Assembly: GCA_038253825.1 (NCBI GenBank)
Contig: JBBSGT010000028.1
Coordinates: forward strand, 1-15,770
From: JACDET01 sp038253825
GTDB lineage: Bacteria; Patescibacteriota; Microgenomatia; Levybacterales; UBA12049
Direction: 5' to 3'
DNA length: 15,770 bases
The position numbers and the translations under genes are program-made. The notes beneath the pieces are model-generated. The model ran no database searches and had not been told where the DNA came from. It was given only the letters and a program-made list of their open reading frames with translations. Position 1 is the stretch's first letter. Each line of letters begins with the position of its first letter. This document shows positions 5,376-12,909 of this stretch, piece after piece.

Positions 5376-6509
5376 TTATTTATGGGGGATGCGGACAAGA
5401 GAGCAGTGAATGCGTGGAATTACGAAATGAGTGCCTAATATCGTCACAACATGATTTGTCTGTACGCAGACAAGGGAGAGTCTAGGGGTGATTTGTTCAT
5501 CGACGATGACTTCACTCGTTGGTGTAGGTGTGGGTTCTGGTGTCATTGTTGGTGTTGGCGTCATGGTTGGGCTTGTCGTTGGCGTAACTGTCGCTGTTGG
5601 TGTGATGCTAGGGGTGACAGTCGGGGTGGGCGTCAGAGTCGGTGTTGGGGTTGCAGTAGGCGTAGGTGTATTTGTCGGAGTTGGAGTAGGTGTTGCTGTG
5701 GGAGTTGGCGTGGGTGTTTCCGTTGGCGTGGGTGTTTCCGTTGGCGTTGGGGTATTGGTTGGGGTCGGTGTGTTCGTTGGAGTCGGTGTATTTGTGGGAG
5801 TAGGTGTATTGGTAGGGGTTGGCGTTTCTGTTGGGGTAGGAGTCATGGTAGGGGTTGGAAGTGCAGCTGGACTTGCAGCATTTCGAGGCATAGAAGTTGT
5901 CAGTAAGACAAAATCAGTTGCATTATTATCCGTATCAAAGCCATTTCCAAAACTAGCTTCAGAACCACTGGTGCCGAGTGATTGCGAGGTAGAAGTTGCG
6001 GAAGCTTTTCGGATCACACTTTGGCTTGCTGTTGGATTGGTTGCAAAGTCTGCTGTTTCATTATCCTCTGCAGTTCCAAGGCCGACCTTATCAACAAGTG
6101 TGACACCTGCATCACTATAAAGAAGGACGGTATTATTTGTAGTAAGGTGGTTTGCATTTGAGTAAATTGCATTAGCAGATGGGCTTGCTACTGATTCAGG
6201 TGAGGTAATGAGAAAATAACTGCGGGGAGCAATTGTACCTGAAAGGCTAGCAACAAGAGTAGCAGAAGCTGTACTCGTTGCGGTTTTTCTACTTAATCTC
6301 CATTTTGTAATATTGATTGCAGCATCTGTAGGATTATAGAGTTCTACAAATTCATCATTTACAGTGCTACCGGCAATTTGAATTTGTGAAATGACAATAT
6401 GATTTGTGTCTGCCTTTACCTGATTTTGTTGCGCGAGATGTATAAATCCAATTACCCCAAGCGCATAAACAATTGCTATAAAAAGAAAGATGCGAGAAAA
6501 AATCCTCAT
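5376..6509 (-). CDS. Secreted lamin-tail-domain protein with long Pro-Thr linker
   Basis: A 377-residue predicted surface protein. Residues 7-27 form a hydrophobic signal segment, with a plausible signal peptidase site after VKA (31-33). Residues about 36-205 are a lamin-tail-like (LTD) domain: the motif NDEFVELYNPTDAAINITKW (51-70) and the later LTTNNTVLLYSDAGVTLVDKVG are typical of bacterial LTD proteins. Residues about 216-331 are a low-complexity Pro-Thr linker built on the six-residue unit TPTPTN or TPTPTE. The last 45 residues carry Cys and hydrophobic residues but no sorting motif that I recognise. Bacterial LTD domains occur on cell-surface proteins; their ligand is unknown. The C-terminus after the linker looks short for a folded domain, so a truncated or slipped frame is possible. 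Confidence 0.85.
   Translation of the reverse strand: MRIFSRIFLFIAIVYALGVIGFIHLAQQNQVKADTNHIVISQIQIAGSTVNDEFVELYNPTDAAINITKWRLSRKTATSTASATLVASLSGTIAPRSYFLITSPESVASPSANAIYSNANHLTTNNTVLLYSDAGVTLVDKVGLGTAEDNETADFATNPTASQSVIRKASATSTSQSLGTSGSEASFGNGFDTDNNATDFVLLTTSMPRNAASPAALPTPTMTPTPTETPTPTNTPTPTNTPTPTNTPTPTNTPTPTETPTPTETPTPTPTATPTPTPTNTPTPTATPTPTLTPTPTVTPSITPTATVTPTTSPTMTPTPTMTPEPTPTPTSEVIVDEQITPRLSLVCVQTNHVVTILGTHFVIPRIHCSLVRIPHK
5515..5862. repeat. Degenerate 18-bp tandem repeat coding for the Pro-Thr linker
   Basis: This G- and T-rich (+ strand) tract encodes the linker of the LTD protein. The clearest part repeats the 18-bp unit for TPTPTN/TPTPTE at least six times (about residues 228-266), with flanking variants that put A, L, V or M in the variable position. 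Copies differ mainly at third codon positions, so the repeat is old or under codon-level drift. Such tracts can change length by slippage. Confidence 0.75.
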
Positions 6510-6517
6510 ATAGCAAT

Positions 6518-6545
6518 ACTATACTTTACGGCAAAGCTTCGTCAA
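6518..6545 (-). promoter_or_regulatory. Promoter of the lamin-tail gene, nearly leaderless
   Basis: On the - strand TTGACG (6540-6545), a 16-bp spacer and TATAGT (6518-6523) make a strong promoter. The predicted +1 at about 6511 is 2 nt before the ATG at 6509. There is no space for a ribosome binding site. Confidence 0.7.
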
Positions 6546-6581
6546 GAGAAACAAAAGTATCAAAATAGAACAAAATGAAAG

Positions 6582-7787
6582 TCAAAAGCTAGCGGTTATT
6601 TTATTCCAAAGTGTAGAATAATTTTTGTCCAATCCAAGTGTCCAGATGGCGATGCCATTCAAGTTTAGTTTGTTGGCATAGTCAAAACGCGCTTGTACTG
6701 ATTTATCATCTGCAAGCCATGCTTGATGGTCAATGCCAGATTGTTTGTCAGTAAACCAACACCAGGTTTCTTGCGCAAGCGTATCCCATTTGCACTTGTT
6801 CTTTAACAAATCTTTATCTTCACGCCCTCTTGCATAGGAGATAACCGCGCTGTAATTTGAGGCACTTGCTGGCGAATACGTTTTGCTCTTGAGAATTCTC
6901 CCATCGAGAACCGCGCGTTCCCAACCATAATACGCAACTCCCATAATCAGTTTGTTTTTCGGGATATATTGTAAATAATCGGCATAAGTAGTCGTGACAT
7001 CAAAGAAATATTTGTTTTGTTTAAAGCCATCCATCGGGGCCGTCGGTCCTGAGATATCTGCATTTTGGCCATAATAATCATAGGACATGCCGATAAATCG
7101 ATCATAAAGCGGTACGAGTTTGGTGAATGCATAAATATCATTTTGTCTCGCAGACAGGGGCATAATGCTGAGACTGAGTTGGGTTTTTGGGTTTTGTTTT
7201 TTCAAAGCGACTGAAAGTTTTTTACTAAAGTCAGTAAATTCGCTAACATATTGTGCGTCCGCATCTCCTGAGTATTCAAAGTCTATATTTACACCGTTGA
7301 CTTGGCGATTCTTGACTTGATCGACGATCTGCGAGATGAGTTTGGCTTGTGCTGATGGGGAATCGAGCAAGCTTTCAATAGTTGTATCATCCAACGCACT
7401 TACTGTAAAAGTGACATTTGCACCCATGATTTGCGATTTGGTAATGAAATCTTTGGTTGATTGTTTATTCCAATCACTCCATCCTCGTTCAGCATTTCCC
7501 TGATTCTCAGTTTGCAGTGTCCCATCACTATCCGCGGTAAGACTAAAATAGTTTATCTCAGAAAGATCTTGTGGTCGCAGATATTGCATTGTATCAAGCT
7601 GCCAATATGGCAAAAAACCTATAACATATTTATGCAATTTCGCATGGGGAATGAGTAAATGCTCTGCGAAATATTTCAGAGAAGTCATAGGTTTTGTTTC
7701 AGGATAGCGTTTCTCTAAATAGAGATAGAGCCCAGTAGTGCTGATAATGAGAAGGATAACAAGCAGAAGAAGCAGACGTTTAACCAT
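6582..7787 (-). CDS. Membrane-anchored GH18 glycoside hydrolase (SleL/YaaH-like)
   Basis: A 401-residue protein with one N-terminal hydrophobic segment (residues 4-24), which should hold it outside the membrane. The rest is a glycoside hydrolase family 18 barrel starting at YVIGFLPYWQ (54-63). The catalytic strand reads NGVNIDFE (164-171). The acid Glu171 and the preceding Asp169 are kept, while the first two Asp of the classical DGxDxDxE are Asn. That pattern is usual in the bacterial SleL/YaaH-type branch that cleaves peptidoglycan N-acetylglucosamine links, so activity is likely. GMSYDYYG (233-240) and GVAYYGWER (283-291) are the later barrel motifs. No LysM domain is visible. A wall-remodelling role fits the nearby penicillin-binding protein, but chitin-like substrates cannot be excluded. 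Confidence 0.9.
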   Translation of the reverse strand: MVKRLLLLLVILLIISTTGLYLYLEKRYPETKPMTSLKYFAEHLLIPHAKLHKYVIGFLPYWQLDTMQYLRPQDLSEINYFSLTADSDGTLQTENQGNAERGWSDWNKQSTKDFITKSQIMGANVTFTVSALDDTTIESLLDSPSAQAKLISQIVDQVKNRQVNGVNIDFEYSGDADAQYVSEFTDFSKKLSVALKKQNPKTQLSLSIMPLSARQNDIYAFTKLVPLYDRFIGMSYDYYGQNADISGPTAPMDGFKQNKYFFDVTTTYADYLQYIPKNKLIMGVAYYGWERAVLDGRILKSKTYSPASASNYSAVISYARGREDKDLLKNKCKWDTLAQETWCWFTDKQSGIDHQAWLADDKSVQARFDYANKLNLNGIAIWTLGLDKNYSTLWNKITASF

Positions 7788-7793
7788 GTGACT

Positions 7794-7822
7794 ATTATAG
7801 TAGCATCCTAGCTGCTTAGCAA
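7794..7822 (-). promoter_or_regulatory. Promoter of the GH18 gene, leaderless configuration
   Basis: On the - strand TTGCTA (7817-7822), a 17-bp spacer and a perfect TATAAT (7794-7799) place +1 exactly on the A of the ATG at 7787. Confidence 0.7.
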
Positions 7823-7850
7823 AAAAATAGCTTCATCAATAATTTTCCTC

Positions 7851-7880
7851 TTGCAATTGTTTTCATAGATACTTTATGCT
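7851..7880 (+). promoter_or_regulatory. Promoter of the PfkB kinase gene, nearly leaderless
   Basis: TTGCAA (7851-7856), an 18-bp spacer and TATGCT (7875-7880) predict +1 near 7887, 3 nt before the ATG at 7890. The upstream bases AAGAAGAG are purine-rich but too close to the start to act as a normal ribosome binding site. Confidence 0.5.
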
Positions 7881-7889
7881 AAGAAGAGT

Positions 7890-8885
7890 ATGAAACATCT
7901 CTATCCATCACAACCAGATCGGCATTATGATGTCATAACAGTGGGAGAATCTACTATCGATACCTTTATGACGCTTGCTCAACCAGGTTCCCTGCACGCA
8001 GATGGTGAACATGGAGGAGTCTGCTTCAAACTGGGAGATAAGATTGACGTTGATCGCTATGATTTCACTATTGGTGGTAATGCGACCAATGTTGCTGTTG
8101 GACTTACTCGGCTGGGTGTTAAGTCAACGCTTGTCTCCGAAACAGGGGACGATGAATTTTCCATTAAAATCAGAAACTGCCTGGCAAGTGAACATATTGA
8201 GAGGCTATGGGTCAATCAAGTAGCAGGAGCTTCAAATTTTTCTGTGATTATTAATTACGGCGGTGATAGAACCATCTTCGTCCAAGATGTACAGCGAGAG
8301 CATGATTTCCAATTTGAAGATGTAACGACTGATATGGTGTACCTTACAAGTCTCGGACGGGAATGGCAAGAACCTTACAAACGTGCGGTCGAATTTGCCA
8401 AAAAGAATAAGGCTAAATTAGCTTTTAATCCCGGCTCACGTCAACTTCATGAAGGGCAAGAAACTATTAAATACGTTCTTAAGCATACGGAAACGCTTTT
8501 TATCAATAAAGAAGAAGGAGAACATCTTTTATATGGTGAGAAGAAAGTGGATTCACCAAATAGCAAAGAATATATCGAAAAACTTCTGTTAAAATTGACC
8601 AAATTGGGACCGAAAATGATTGTATTGACCAACGGAAAATTTGGTTCTCATGCCATTGATGGGCAAAAGAAATTTTATTTTCAAGGAATGTCTCCAGGAA
8701 AAGCTGTCGAGCGAACAGGTGCAGGAGATGCTTTTGCTACTGGTTTTCTAGCCGGTGCCATCCATGGCTGTTGTCTGCCGGATGCAATGAAATGGGGATC
8801 AGTGAATGCGGCAAGTGTTGTTGCTCATATCGGTGCCCAAGCCGGACTGTTGAATAAAGAAGAAATGGAAGATTTAGTGATGTAG
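7890..8885 (+). CDS. PfkB-family carbohydrate kinase
   Basis: A 331-residue ribokinase-like sugar kinase. It opens with DVITVGESTIDTF (14-26), has the first PfkB signature IGGNATNVAVGLTRLG (61-76, substrate-binding Gly-Gly-Asn), a NKEE motif (206-209) for metal and ATP, and the second signature ERTGAGDAFATGFLAG (274-289), where Asp280 is the catalytic base. All key residues are present. Substrate cannot be fixed from sequence by eye: ribose, fructose, fructose-6-phosphate, tagatose-6-phosphate or a nucleoside are all possible. It converges tail-to-tail with class I aldolase, 17 bp apart. The genome region lacks a PfkA-type phosphofructokinase, so a fructose-6-phosphate or fructose-1-phosphate kinase role is an attractive but unproven guess. 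Confidence 0.9.
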   Translation: MKHLYPSQPDRHYDVITVGESTIDTFMTLAQPGSLHADGEHGGVCFKLGDKIDVDRYDFTIGGNATNVAVGLTRLGVKSTLVSETGDDEFSIKIRNCLASEHIERLWVNQVAGASNFSVIINYGGDRTIFVQDVQREHDFQFEDVTTDMVYLTSLGREWQEPYKRAVEFAKKNKAKLAFNPGSRQLHEGQETIKYVLKHTETLFINKEEGEHLLYGEKKVDSPNSKEYIEKLLLKLTKLGPKMIVLTNGKFGSHAIDGQKKFYFQGMSPGKAVERTGAGDAFATGFLAGAIHGCCLPDAMKWGSVNAASVVAHIGAQAGLLNKEEMEDLVM

Positions 8886-8902
8886 ATCGGTTTCTTATGA
8901 GG

Positions 8903-9949
8903 TTAGAGGTCTTGAGATTTGGTTACGAAATTATCAGATTGGAGCTGGGATTCATCAAGTTCACCTTTATTTGCTGCGCTGGCAATCTCCAAATTCTTGC
9001 GGAATAGTGATTGAGTACTTTCTTTTGCACTACGGTCTTTTGCCCATGCTTTCAATACAGCATCTTGCAAAGCGCGTGAGTATGAAAAGGTAACGCCCCA
9101 TGGGTGCGGACCTTTTTGGGCAATACGATTTAAGTTCATAAATGCGTCATTGCTTGTTTGGCCACCACTGAGAAAGACTACACCACCCAGATCATGGGGA
9201 ACATGATTGTGCAGAGCTTGAACAGTTCTCTGCGCAACGTCATCATGATTAATTGGTGTGCCACTGTCTTTGCCGGGAAGTATCATGCTTGTTTTAAGAA
9301 CTGCTCCAGGCATATGTACTCGAAGCTCTGTCATCGCCTTAAAAAGGGCATCGTAAGCTTTACTTATAGCTTCCTCACTTTGCTCAATCGTATGCATGCC
9401 ATCAAAAAGTACTTCCGGTTCAACTATTGGTACGATTCCAGCATCTTGGCAGATTCGGGCGTAACGAGCGAGGACAAAAGCGTTGGCATTCACGCATTCG
9501 GCAGTTGGGAGACCATCATCGATGGTTATGACTGAACGCCATTTGGCAAATCGAGCGCCTGATTCATAATATTTAACCATTCGTTCCGGTAAGCCGTCTA
9601 GTCCTTGACTAAGTTTTTCACCGGGAAATCCTGGTAAATCAATAAGACCTTTATCGACTTTGATACCAGGGGCCATATTTTTTGTCTTAAGATACTCAGG
9701 AAATGGTTGATTATCTTCTGTGGCTTGCCAGAAGGTTTCGTCAAAGAAAATAACGCCACTGAGAAATTGTTCTGCTCCTGGCGTTGTCAACAGAAGATCC
9801 CGATATTCACGACGCGACTCTTGCGTACATTCGATGCCAACGCTGTCAAAACGCTTTTTGCACGTTTTTTCGCTTTCATCTGCTGCGAGAATACCTTTTC
9901 CTTGTGCGACCAGAGATTTTGCAATTGTTGTAAGTGCTTGTTGATCCAT
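8903..9949 (-). CDS. Class I fructose-bisphosphate aldolase
   Basis: A 348-residue glycolytic and gluconeogenic enzyme splitting fructose-1,6-bisphosphate to two triose phosphates by Schiff-base chemistry. It matches the eukaryote-like class I aldolase family along its length: GKGILAADES (17-26), TPGAEQFLSGVIFFDETFWQ (56-75), GARFAKWRSVI (131-141) with Lys136, IVPIVEPEVLFDG (172-184) with Glu177 and Glu179, and the Schiff-base lysine in VLKTSMILPG (Lys219). FLSGGQTSNDAFMNLNRI is the phosphate-binding loop that follows. The length agrees with the family's usual 340-365. No metal is required, unlike class II. It has its own predicted promoter just upstream and may also receive read-through from the oxidase operon. 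It pairs functionally with transketolase and the PfkB kinase nearby. Confidence 0.95.
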   Translation of the reverse strand: MDQQALTTIAKSLVAQGKGILAADESEKTCKKRFDSVGIECTQESRREYRDLLLTTPGAEQFLSGVIFFDETFWQATEDNQPFPEYLKTKNMAPGIKVDKGLIDLPGFPGEKLSQGLDGLPERMVKYYESGARFAKWRSVITIDDGLPTAECVNANAFVLARYARICQDAGIVPIVEPEVLFDGMHTIEQSEEAISKAYDALFKAMTELRVHMPGAVLKTSMILPGKDSGTPINHDDVAQRTVQALHNHVPHDLGGVVFLSGGQTSNDAFMNLNRIAQKGPHPWGVTFSYSRALQDAVLKAWAKDRSAKESTQSLFRKNLEIASAANKGELDESQLQSDNFVTKSQDL

Positions 9950-9955
9950 ATTATG

Positions 9956-9961
9956 AATGTA
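9956..9961 (-). promoter_or_regulatory. Weak -10 box of the aldolase gene, leaderless position
   Basis: On the - strand TACATT sits so that +1 falls exactly on the A of the ATG at 9949. It matches only 4 of 6 consensus bases and has no good -35. The position, the same as for other genes here, is the main support. The gap up to 10053 also holds an inverted repeat (TAATAATCC at 9980-9988, GGATTATTA at 10042-10050) of unknown role, possibly a weak terminator for the oxidase operon. Confidence 0.4.
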
Positions 9962-10053
9962 AAACTTGTTTTTCTATTTTAATAATCCGCTTTTGTTAAC
10001 GTAGAAAAATAATAACGTTTTTCTTAATAAAGTGCAAGAGTGGATTATTATTT

Positions 10054-11727
10054 CTACTTTGGTAATTTGATGGTGTCCCAATTGGTACGGATGTGATTCA
10101 TTGCCCAGGTGAGGTCACCATGAACTTTCTTGCGTGGATTAAAAATACCGTGCGGGTCAAATGCTTTTTTCACTTCTTCAAAAAGTTTTATAACTTCTTT
10201 GCCATACATTTGCTCAAGGTAGGGCGTGCGGATCAAACCGTCATTATGTTCACCCGTAATCGAACCTTTGTATTTGGTAATAATACGATACACTTCTTCT
10301 GCTATTTCAGGGATAGCTTTTCGTGCGACAGGATTGGTAATATCGACCAACGGAATGATATGGAAGTTGCCGTCCCCAATGTGGCCTGCGACCGTGTAGA
10401 TAAATTCAGGATGTTTTTGGACAACGGCTGTGATTTGTGGCAAAACTTCAGCTATCTGATGCGGCTGGATGACGAAATCATCGATGAAGGGTGCTGTATG
10501 CTTATCGCGAATCTTGTTTCGCAAAAGGTTGAAACTCTCTCGGCGGACGAGCCAGTATCTCTTTTCCTGATCTTCAACCGCAATTTTAGTTTGCGGATGG
10601 AGTGGTGCAAGTTTTTCTCTCAGGGTCGCAATTTTTTGTTTGAGTTCTTCAGGGTCATCACCAGTGAAGTCAATCTGCAGGATAAGCTTTGGCAATTTTC
10701 CTACAAACATTTGCATAAAGGCTGGCGCAAAAGCGAGACCTGATTCGATCAATCCTCCAAGACCGAGTTGCTTTGCAAATTCGGGGAAGAAACGTAATGC
10801 GAGTTTGAGGGTATTATCATCATAACTTTCAAAACTCTCAGGCTTTAACGGCATAACAGCATCAATGATTTCTCCCAAGTGTGCCATGTCGTGAAGAAAA
10901 ATGATCTCCATTTCGCGATGCTTGTGAACAGGAACAAGCTTTAAATCAGCCTCGAGCAACATGCCAAGCGTTCCTTGTGCGCCAGTCCATAATTGTGTCA
11001 GATCAAAAATATCTTTTTCTTTATCCCAAACATTCCAAAGGAAATAACCGGCTGAATTCTTCGAAACATGTGGTTTAGCTGCTTGCAGCGTTTCGTAATT
11101 TCGTTTGATCAATTTATAAATTTTAGTATAAAGTTCTCCTTCAAAATCGTTTTGTGCCATCTTGGCACGGAGTTCATGACGTTTCAGTGCTTTAAATTCA
11201 TAGGTCTTTCCATCTGCGAGAACGACTTTGACTCGTTTGAGATATTTTTCGGTTTTCCCGTAGGCAAGGGATTTTTCTCCACCAGAATTATTATTTACAA
11301 TGCCACCGATGGCACAGAGTTCACGCGAAGCAGGGTAGGAAGGAAAGATCCAGTTTTGTTTCAAAGTCTCTTTCTCAAAATCCCGATAAAAGACGCCGGG
11401 TTGGGCAGTGCCGATTTGATTTTTAATATCACCGATTTTGTTGAAATATTTTCCAAAGGCCACAATGATGGAGTCATTAATAGAACCTCCTGCCATATCT
11501 GTTCCGGCAGAACGACCGGTAAGGGAGAGTTCAGGATGTTCTTTTTTGTGTTTGGTAACGAATTTAATGAGGGCTTGTACATCAGCATCATCTTTAGGGA
11601 AGACGACAACTTGTGGTTTGACTTCGAAAAGACTGGCATCGTGGCTGTGTTGCATGAGAGTTGCTTCATCAGTCATGACATCACCCTTGATAAGTATCTT
11701 TAATTCTTCGATTAAGGCAGGATTCAT
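10054..11727 (-). CDS. FAD-linked 2-hydroxyacid dehydrogenase (GlcD/D-lactate dehydrogenase type)
   Basis: A 557-residue flavoenzyme of the VAO/PCMH family that oxidises a 2-hydroxyacid such as D-lactate, glycolate or D-2-hydroxyglutarate. The FAD-binding half shows PQVVVFP (38-44), LTGRSAGTDMAGGS (69-82), the pyrophosphate-binding GGIVNNNSGGEKSLAYGKTE (141-160) and GAQGTLGML (249-257). The C-terminal substrate half shows AGHIGDGNFHIIP (447-459), GEHNDG (492-497) and the terminal DPHGIFNPRKK. No Fe-S domain is fused behind it, and no GlcE- or GlcF-like gene is near, so the electron acceptor is unknown. It is the last gene of a probable operon with glycerate kinase and transketolase. The whole 117-bp gap before its ATG is taken up by repeat copy A, and no ribosome binding site is visible. 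Confidence 0.9.
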   Translation of the reverse strand: MNPALIEELKILIKGDVMTDEATLMQHSHDASLFEVKPQVVVFPKDDADVQALIKFVTKHKKEHPELSLTGRSAGTDMAGGSINDSIIVAFGKYFNKIGDIKNQIGTAQPGVFYRDFEKETLKQNWIFPSYPASRELCAIGGIVNNNSGGEKSLAYGKTEKYLKRVKVVLADGKTYEFKALKRHELRAKMAQNDFEGELYTKIYKLIKRNYETLQAAKPHVSKNSAGYFLWNVWDKEKDIFDLTQLWTGAQGTLGMLLEADLKLVPVHKHREMEIIFLHDMAHLGEIIDAVMPLKPESFESYDDNTLKLALRFFPEFAKQLGLGGLIESGLAFAPAFMQMFVGKLPKLILQIDFTGDDPEELKQKIATLREKLAPLHPQTKIAVEDQEKRYWLVRRESFNLLRNKIRDKHTAPFIDDFVIQPHQIAEVLPQITAVVQKHPEFIYTVAGHIGDGNFHIIPLVDITNPVARKAIPEIAEEVYRIITKYKGSITGEHNDGLIRTPYLEQMYGKEVIKLFEEVKKAFDPHGIFNPRKKVHGDLTWAMNHIRTNWDTIKLPK

Positions 11728-11728
11728 A

Positions 11729-11841
11729 ATATTGTTTCGCGGGTCCTGTCAAAAGTTTCTTCCCGTCAGTGCTCGTTCTAGTCTTGCTTCGCTGCGAACG
11801 AACTGCGCGCTGTCGGGAGCCCTAAACTTTTGCCACCCGCT
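11729..11841 (-). repeat. 113-bp palindromic intergenic repeat, copy A
   Basis: This copy matches 13774-13886 at 112 of 113 positions; the only difference is C at 11827 against T at 13872. It lies between the transketolase C-terminal subunit and the FAD oxidase, in the same direction relative to the downstream gene as copy B. It folds on itself: GCGGGT (11739-11744) pairs with ACCCGC (11835-11840), CAAAAGTTT (11750-11758) with AAACTTTTG (11824-11832), TCCCG (11761-11765) with CGGGA (11814-11818), and TCGTTC (11773-11778) with GAACGA (11796-11801). The result is a long imperfect hairpin. It is either a MITE-like element or a conserved regulatory leader or attenuator. Confidence 0.9.
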
Positions 11842-11844
11842 TGT

Positions 11845-12837
11845 TTATATTTTTCTTCTGATAACTCTTTTTACTGCTTCTTTGATTGCTGGAGCATCCA
11901 TCTTATATTTCGCGAGCAACTCTTTTGGCGTTCCAGATTCTGCAAATGTATTTTGCAACCCTATAAATTCTATCGGAAGTGGTGTGGTCTTTGCAAGTAG
12001 TTCTGCAATTGCGCTTCCCATGCCACCCATAACTTGATGATCTTCGACCGTGACGACGGCTTGGGAATGACGAGTTGCTTCCAAAATGCCTTCTTCATCT
12101 AACGGTTTGACGGTCGATGCGTTGACGACAAGAACGGGAAGTTTCTCTTCTTCAAGTTCTTTGGCGGCGAGCAAAGCATAATACAGCATATATCCCATGG
12201 CAAAAATGGTGACTTTCGGATTTTCTGTTACCCAGTATGTTTGCATTTTTCCGGGCTTGAAGGGTGTTGCGTCTGTTGTGATGACAGGAGTTTTATCACG
12301 AGAATAACGCAAATAGACAGGGAGTTTGGTATTTGCGGAGGCGATAGTTGCTTTCTCTGCTTCAATTGCGTCACAAGGTACATAGATTTCAATTCCCGGC
12401 CAGCAACGAGTGATGGCTATATCTTCTGTTGCTTGGTGTGTTGCTCCATCCGGTCCTGTCATAACACCTGAGTGATGTCCGGCAATTTTGACGTTTGCTT
12501 GATTATAGACAGCTGTCGTTCTGAGCGTTTCCCAATTCTTGCCAGGAGAAAAGGTGGCATAAGAGGAAATATAGGCAATTTTTCCACTGACTGCCAATCC
12601 TGCTGCGATAGCTGCCATGTTTTGTTCGGCGATTCCTGTTTGGAAGAAACGTTCAGGAAATTTCTCTGCAAATTTCTGCGCTTGGGTGGATTCAGTAAGG
12701 TCAGCAGCAAGCGCTACGACATTGGGATTTTTCTCTCCCAATTCCAAAAGTCCTGAGCCAAATCCGGCTCGGGTGGGTTGCACCACAACGTCTTGGTCAA
12801 AGAGTTTTTCGTTAAGTTTTAAGTTTGGATTTAACAT
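11845..12837 (-). CDS. Transketolase, C-terminal subunit
   Basis: A 330-residue second half of a split transketolase: the pyrimidine-binding domain plus the C-terminal domain. TGIAEQNMAAIAAGLA (67-82) carries the catalytic Glu71 that activates the thiamine pyrophosphate ring; SSYATF (91-96) and GPDGATHQATEDI (128-140) follow, as expected in the family. The C-terminal domain (about 200-330) has the typical VTVEDHQVMGGMGSAIAELL stretch. Together with the gene directly upstream on this strand (12910-13773) it should form one enzyme that moves two-carbon ketol units between sugar phosphates. Such two-gene transketolases are common in archaea and many bacteria; related 1-deoxyxylulose-5-phosphate synthases are single chains. 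A 72-bp AT-rich spacer separates the halves. Confidence 0.93.
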   Translation of the reverse strand: MLNPNLKLNEKLFDQDVVVQPTRAGFGSGLLELGEKNPNVVALAADLTESTQAQKFAEKFPERFFQTGIAEQNMAAIAAGLAVSGKIAYISSYATFSPGKNWETLRTTAVYNQANVKIAGHHSGVMTGPDGATHQATEDIAITRCWPGIEIYVPCDAIEAEKATIASANTKLPVYLRYSRDKTPVITTDATPFKPGKMQTYWVTENPKVTIFAMGYMLYYALLAAKELEEEKLPVLVVNASTVKPLDEEGILEATRHSQAVVTVEDHQVMGGMGSAIAELLAKTTPLPIEFIGLQNTFAESGTPKELLAKYKMDAPAIKEAVKRVIRRKI

Positions 12838-12859
12838 AGTATTTAGATTAAAGATTAAC

Positions 12860-12907
12860 GAATAAAGATTAAAGAATTCCTTAATCCTTAATCATTACTC
12901 TTTATTC
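12860..12907. repeat. AT-rich nested inverted repeat between the transketolase halves
   Basis: GAATAAAG (12860-12867) is complementary to CTTTATTC (12900-12907). Inside it GATTAA (12867-12872) can pair with TTAATC at 12881-12886 or 12888-12893. Two GATTAAAGA-like direct copies flank the region. It may be an mRNA stem between co-transcribed genes, a processing site, or chance in AT-rich sequence. Confidence 0.45.
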
Positions 12908-12909
12908 TT

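Noticed and set aside
5515..5862. Tandem repeat considered as a CRISPR array or non-coding satellite
   Set aside because: Units are short, contiguous and in frame with the linker, with no unique spacers and no cas genes.
5488..6120. A long + strand open frame of about 210 codons rich in Gly and Val
   Set aside because: It is the antisense shadow of the Pro-Thr repeat in the lamin-tail gene: the Gly-Val repeats mirror the Pro-Thr codons. It has no promoter or ribosome binding site of its own.
10093..11703. Several + strand open frames opposite the FAD oxidase
   Set aside because: They are shadows of a well-conserved gene with complete motifs on the other strand and show no family features.
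11729..11753. Perfect TTGACA on the - strand inside each repeat as a promoter for the downstream gene
   Set aside because: The best -10 matches (TATTAT or TATATG) are 15 bp away and overlap the ATG, which would start the RNA inside the coding region. It is kept only as a possibility.
11732..11846. TTGTTT on both sides of repeat copy A as a target-site duplication
   Set aside because: The left TTGTTT is also present at copy B as part of the shared 113 bp, copy B has no TTGTTT on the right, and an extra C breaks the junction on the left. It is probably chance.
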